From an uncultured Phycisphaerales bacterium (GTDB taxonomy: Bacteria > Planctomycetota > Phycisphaerae > Phycisphaerales > SM1A02): a stretch of 8,223 nucleotides of DNA. Under the pieces are notes generated by a model. It searched no databases. It had not been told where the DNA came from and saw only the letters and a list, made by a program, of their open reading frames with translations. Location of the stretch: positions 1 to 8,223 of the forward strand of contig CAMPIL010000157.1 in assembly GCA_946886375.1 (NCBI GenBank), written 5' to 3'. Made by a program: the position numbers and the translations under genes. The first letter of the stretch is position 1; every line of letters begins with the position of its first letter. This document shows, piece after piece, positions 6,580 through 8,223 of this stretch.

Positions 6580-7566
6580 ATGCCCATGCCCCAGCCGACC
6601 GCCATCACAATAGGCAACTTTGACGGCGTCCACTTGGGCCATGTGCAACTGATCCAAGCAGCGAAACAGGCCGCCGGCCCGGACGGCCGAGTCGTCGCCT
6701 TGGCGTTTGATCCGCACCCATCCGCAGTCCTGCGGCCGCAATCTGTTCCGGCTCGATTGAGCACCTGGCAACAACGATCGGATTGGTTGCGGGCGGCTGG
6801 CGCGAGCCAAGTGATCCAGTTGAACCCCACGCGCGATTTCCTCAACCAGACTGCACGAGAGTTTCTGGCCAGCATCGTGCGCGAGTACTCGCCCATTTGC
6901 ATCGTCGAAGGTCCGGATTTCCAGTTCGGCAAGAACCGCAGCGGCACGGTTGACACCCTGCGCGAGTTTGAAGGCGAGTTCAACTATCGCACGATCATCA
7001 TTCCGCCCATCGACGCACCGCTGACCGATCAATCGCTCGTACGGGTGAACAGTTCGATGATCCGATGGCTGCTGGTGCAAGGCCGGGTGCGCGACGCCGC
7101 CCAACTGCTCGGTCGGCCGTATGAATTGATTTCGATGGTTGCACGCGGCGATCAGCGCGGCCGAAGCATCGGCGTGCCGACGATCAATCTTGCGCGGCCG
7201 GAATGTCTGCTTCCCGCCGATGGCATTTACGCGGGGCTCGCCACGTTGCCCGGCGGCCCGACGTTCCCGGCCGCCATCAGCGTCGGAACCAAGCCGACGT
7301 TCGGCCAGCATCCGCGGGTCTGCGAAGCGCATCTCATCGATTATGAAGGTCCGCTGGATCACTACGGCTGGACCGTGCGTCTGGAGTTTCATGAGTGGAT
7401 TCGCGATCAATTAACCTACACCGGAATCGATCCGTTGGTTCGCCAGTTGCATCGCGATATTCATCGGGTGAAGGAAGTTGAATTTGCCCGGGCACCAGAG
7501 AATCGCCCCGGCGCGTCGCGGACATCGCAGGCGAATGCGTTCGCCCATCCTTCAATGTGCGTGTGA
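6580..7566 (+). CDS. ribF: Bifunctional riboflavin kinase/FMN adenylyltransferase (FAD synthetase)
   Basis: Phosphorylates riboflavin to FMN and adenylates FMN to FAD in the cytoplasm. The 328-residue length is normal. The N-terminal adenylyltransferase domain (about 7-165) has GNFDGVHLGH (12-21, with the HxGH nucleotidyltransferase motif), FDPHP (43-47), VEGPDFQFGKNRSG (109-122) and VNSSMIR (156-162), where most relatives have (V/I)SSTxIR. The C-terminal riboflavin kinase domain (about 175-300) has the linker LLGRPY (176-181), GRSIGVPTINL (194-204, with the Mg-ATP-binding PTxN), PADGIYAG (212-219), SVGTKPTF (234-241), and EAHLIDYEG (249-257) with the conserved glutamate. About 25 residues after 303 form a polar tail outside the domain. 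Start codons at 6580 and 6586 are both possible. The DHH phosphoesterase gene follows 8 bp after the stop, so the two are probably cotranscribed. Confidence 0.96.
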   Translation: MPMPQPTAITIGNFDGVHLGHVQLIQAAKQAAGPDGRVVALAFDPHPSAVLRPQSVPARLSTWQQRSDWLRAAGASQVIQLNPTRDFLNQTAREFLASIVREYSPICIVEGPDFQFGKNRSGTVDTLREFEGEFNYRTIIIPPIDAPLTDQSLVRVNSSMIRWLLVQGRVRDAAQLLGRPYELISMVARGDQRGRSIGVPTINLARPECLLPADGIYAGLATLPGGPTFPAAISVGTKPTFGQHPRVCEAHLIDYEGPLDHYGWTVRLEFHEWIRDQLTYTGIDPLVRQLHRDIHRVKEVEFARAPENRPGASRTSQANAFAHPSMCV

Positions 7567-7574
7567 TCCCAAGC

Positions 7575-8223
7575 ATGAGCGACTACGTTTCCAACATCAC
7601 TCTTCAGCAGTTGGCCCAGCGTATTCTCGCCGCCGATCGCGTGATGATCACCACGCACATGAAGCCCGATGGCGATGCGATGGGGGCGGTGCTTGCCCTG
7701 GCCCGGGCCCTGACGGCAAAGCAGAAGACCGCGCACATTTACCTGATGGGGCCGATCGAACGGAACCTCATCACCATTGCGGGCCAGACGCCGTTTCGGC
7801 TGGTCGAGCATGAGATGCCCGGCGATGATTACGACCTCGCCATCGTCGTGGACACGGGCGCGTGGTCGCAGCTGGAGCCGCTGACGCCGTGGCTCAAGAA
7901 ACATCAGGATCGCATTGTCGGCGTCGATCATCACACGCGAGGCGATGATGTCGCATCAGCGCGATTCATCCAACCCAAGGCTGTTTCCACAACCGCGGTG
8001 CTCGTGCCGCTGCTGGATGAAATGCAATGCGAATTGACCTGCGGCATCGGCGGCGTGGCTGAAGCCTTGTTTGTGGGCCTTGCGACTGACAGCGGTTGGT
8101 TCCAGTACGAGAACGCCGGGCCGGAGGCATTCGCGCTCGCGGCCCGGTTGCTTGCGTGCGATGTGAACAAGTCGCGCCTCTATCAAATACTCGAAGAAAC
8201 ATTCGGTCCGCAGCGGTTGGCGT
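7575..8223 (+). CDS. DHH-family phosphoesterase, NrnA-like oligoribonuclease/pAp phosphatase (3' end outside window)
   Basis: Predicted cytoplasmic Mn-dependent phosphoesterase. NrnA-type members degrade nanoRNAs and dephosphorylate 3'-phosphoadenosine 5'-phosphate. The frame is open from the ATG at 7575 for 216 codons to the window edge. All four metal-binding motifs of the DHH domain are visible: THMKPDGDAMG (27-37; H28, D32, D34), VVDTG (91-95; D93), VDHH (117-120) and ATDSGWFQYEN (170-180; D172), plus the usual STTA stretch at 138-141. The DHHA1 domain expected after about residue 230 lies beyond the window. It starts 8 bp after the ribF stop, with no clear Shine-Dalgarno sequence and room for none of its own promoter, so it is probably expressed with ribF. 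NrnA-type genes are often found near truB and ribF in other bacteria. RecJ is unlikely because of the short N-terminus and motif wording. Confidence 0.9.
   Translation, partial: MSDYVSNITLQQLAQRILAADRVMITTHMKPDGDAMGAVLALARALTAKQKTAHIYLMGPIERNLITIAGQTPFRLVEHEMPGDDYDLAIVVDTGAWSQLEPLTPWLKKHQDRIVGVDHHTRGDDVASARFIQPKAVSTTAVLVPLLDEMQCELTCGIGGVAEALFVGLATDSGWFQYENAGPEAFALAARLLACDVNKSRLYQILEETFGPQRLA

Noticed and set aside
7461..7934. A 157-codon minus-strand open frame across the ribF/DHH junction
   Set aside because: It is antisense to two clearly conserved genes and to their operon junction.
1..8223. CRISPR array, tRNA, rRNA, transposase or defence genes
   Set aside because: Nothing of this kind is visible: no regular direct repeats, no terminal repeats, and gene content is housekeeping plus envelope functions.

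Overview
This looks like an ordinary chromosomal segment of a moderately GC-rich bacterium (about 60 % G+C by eye), with five protein genes packed on both strands. The start sites have weak or absent Shine-Dalgarno sequences, and two genes have -10 boxes 7-8 bases before a start codon, as in leaderless transcription. One gene is a large membrane protein with C-terminal TPRs, of a kind common in Planctomycetota and similar phyla. I lean towards a Planctomycetota (perhaps Phycisphaerae) origin, but this is a low-confidence guess from style, not from a marker gene.

Layout. Minus strand, 1-1965 (3' end outside the window): a polytopic membrane protein with GT-C-like loop motifs, a soluble domain with a VDGR motif, and TPR repeats. 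A 161-bp divergent gap (1966-2126) holds an extended -10 promoter and two adjacent inverted repeats. Plus strand, 2127-3545: a PMT/ArnT-like GT-C membrane glycosyltransferase. It converges, with only 7 bp between stop codons, on minus-strand 3553-6507, a roughly 984-residue NAD-dependent glutamate dehydrogenase of the large 'GDH115' (yeast Gdh2-like) type. A 72-bp divergent gap separates this from plus-strand ribF (6580-7566; FAD synthetase/riboflavin kinase), followed after 8 bp by a DHH-family phosphoesterase of the NrnA type (7575 to the window end), probably in one operon.

How they fit together. The two divergent membrane proteins probably both act at the cell envelope, one as a lipid-linked sugar transferase and the other as a GT-C-like protein of unknown substrate. 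The dehydrogenase feeds glutamate carbon to the TCA cycle as 2-oxoglutarate. RibF makes FMN and FAD, and the DHH enzyme degrades nanoRNA and/or pAp. I see no mobile element, tRNA, rRNA, CRISPR array or defence cassette, and no clear new multi-gene system. The most informative unexplained structure is in the two divergent promoter gaps and in the membrane-TPR protein.
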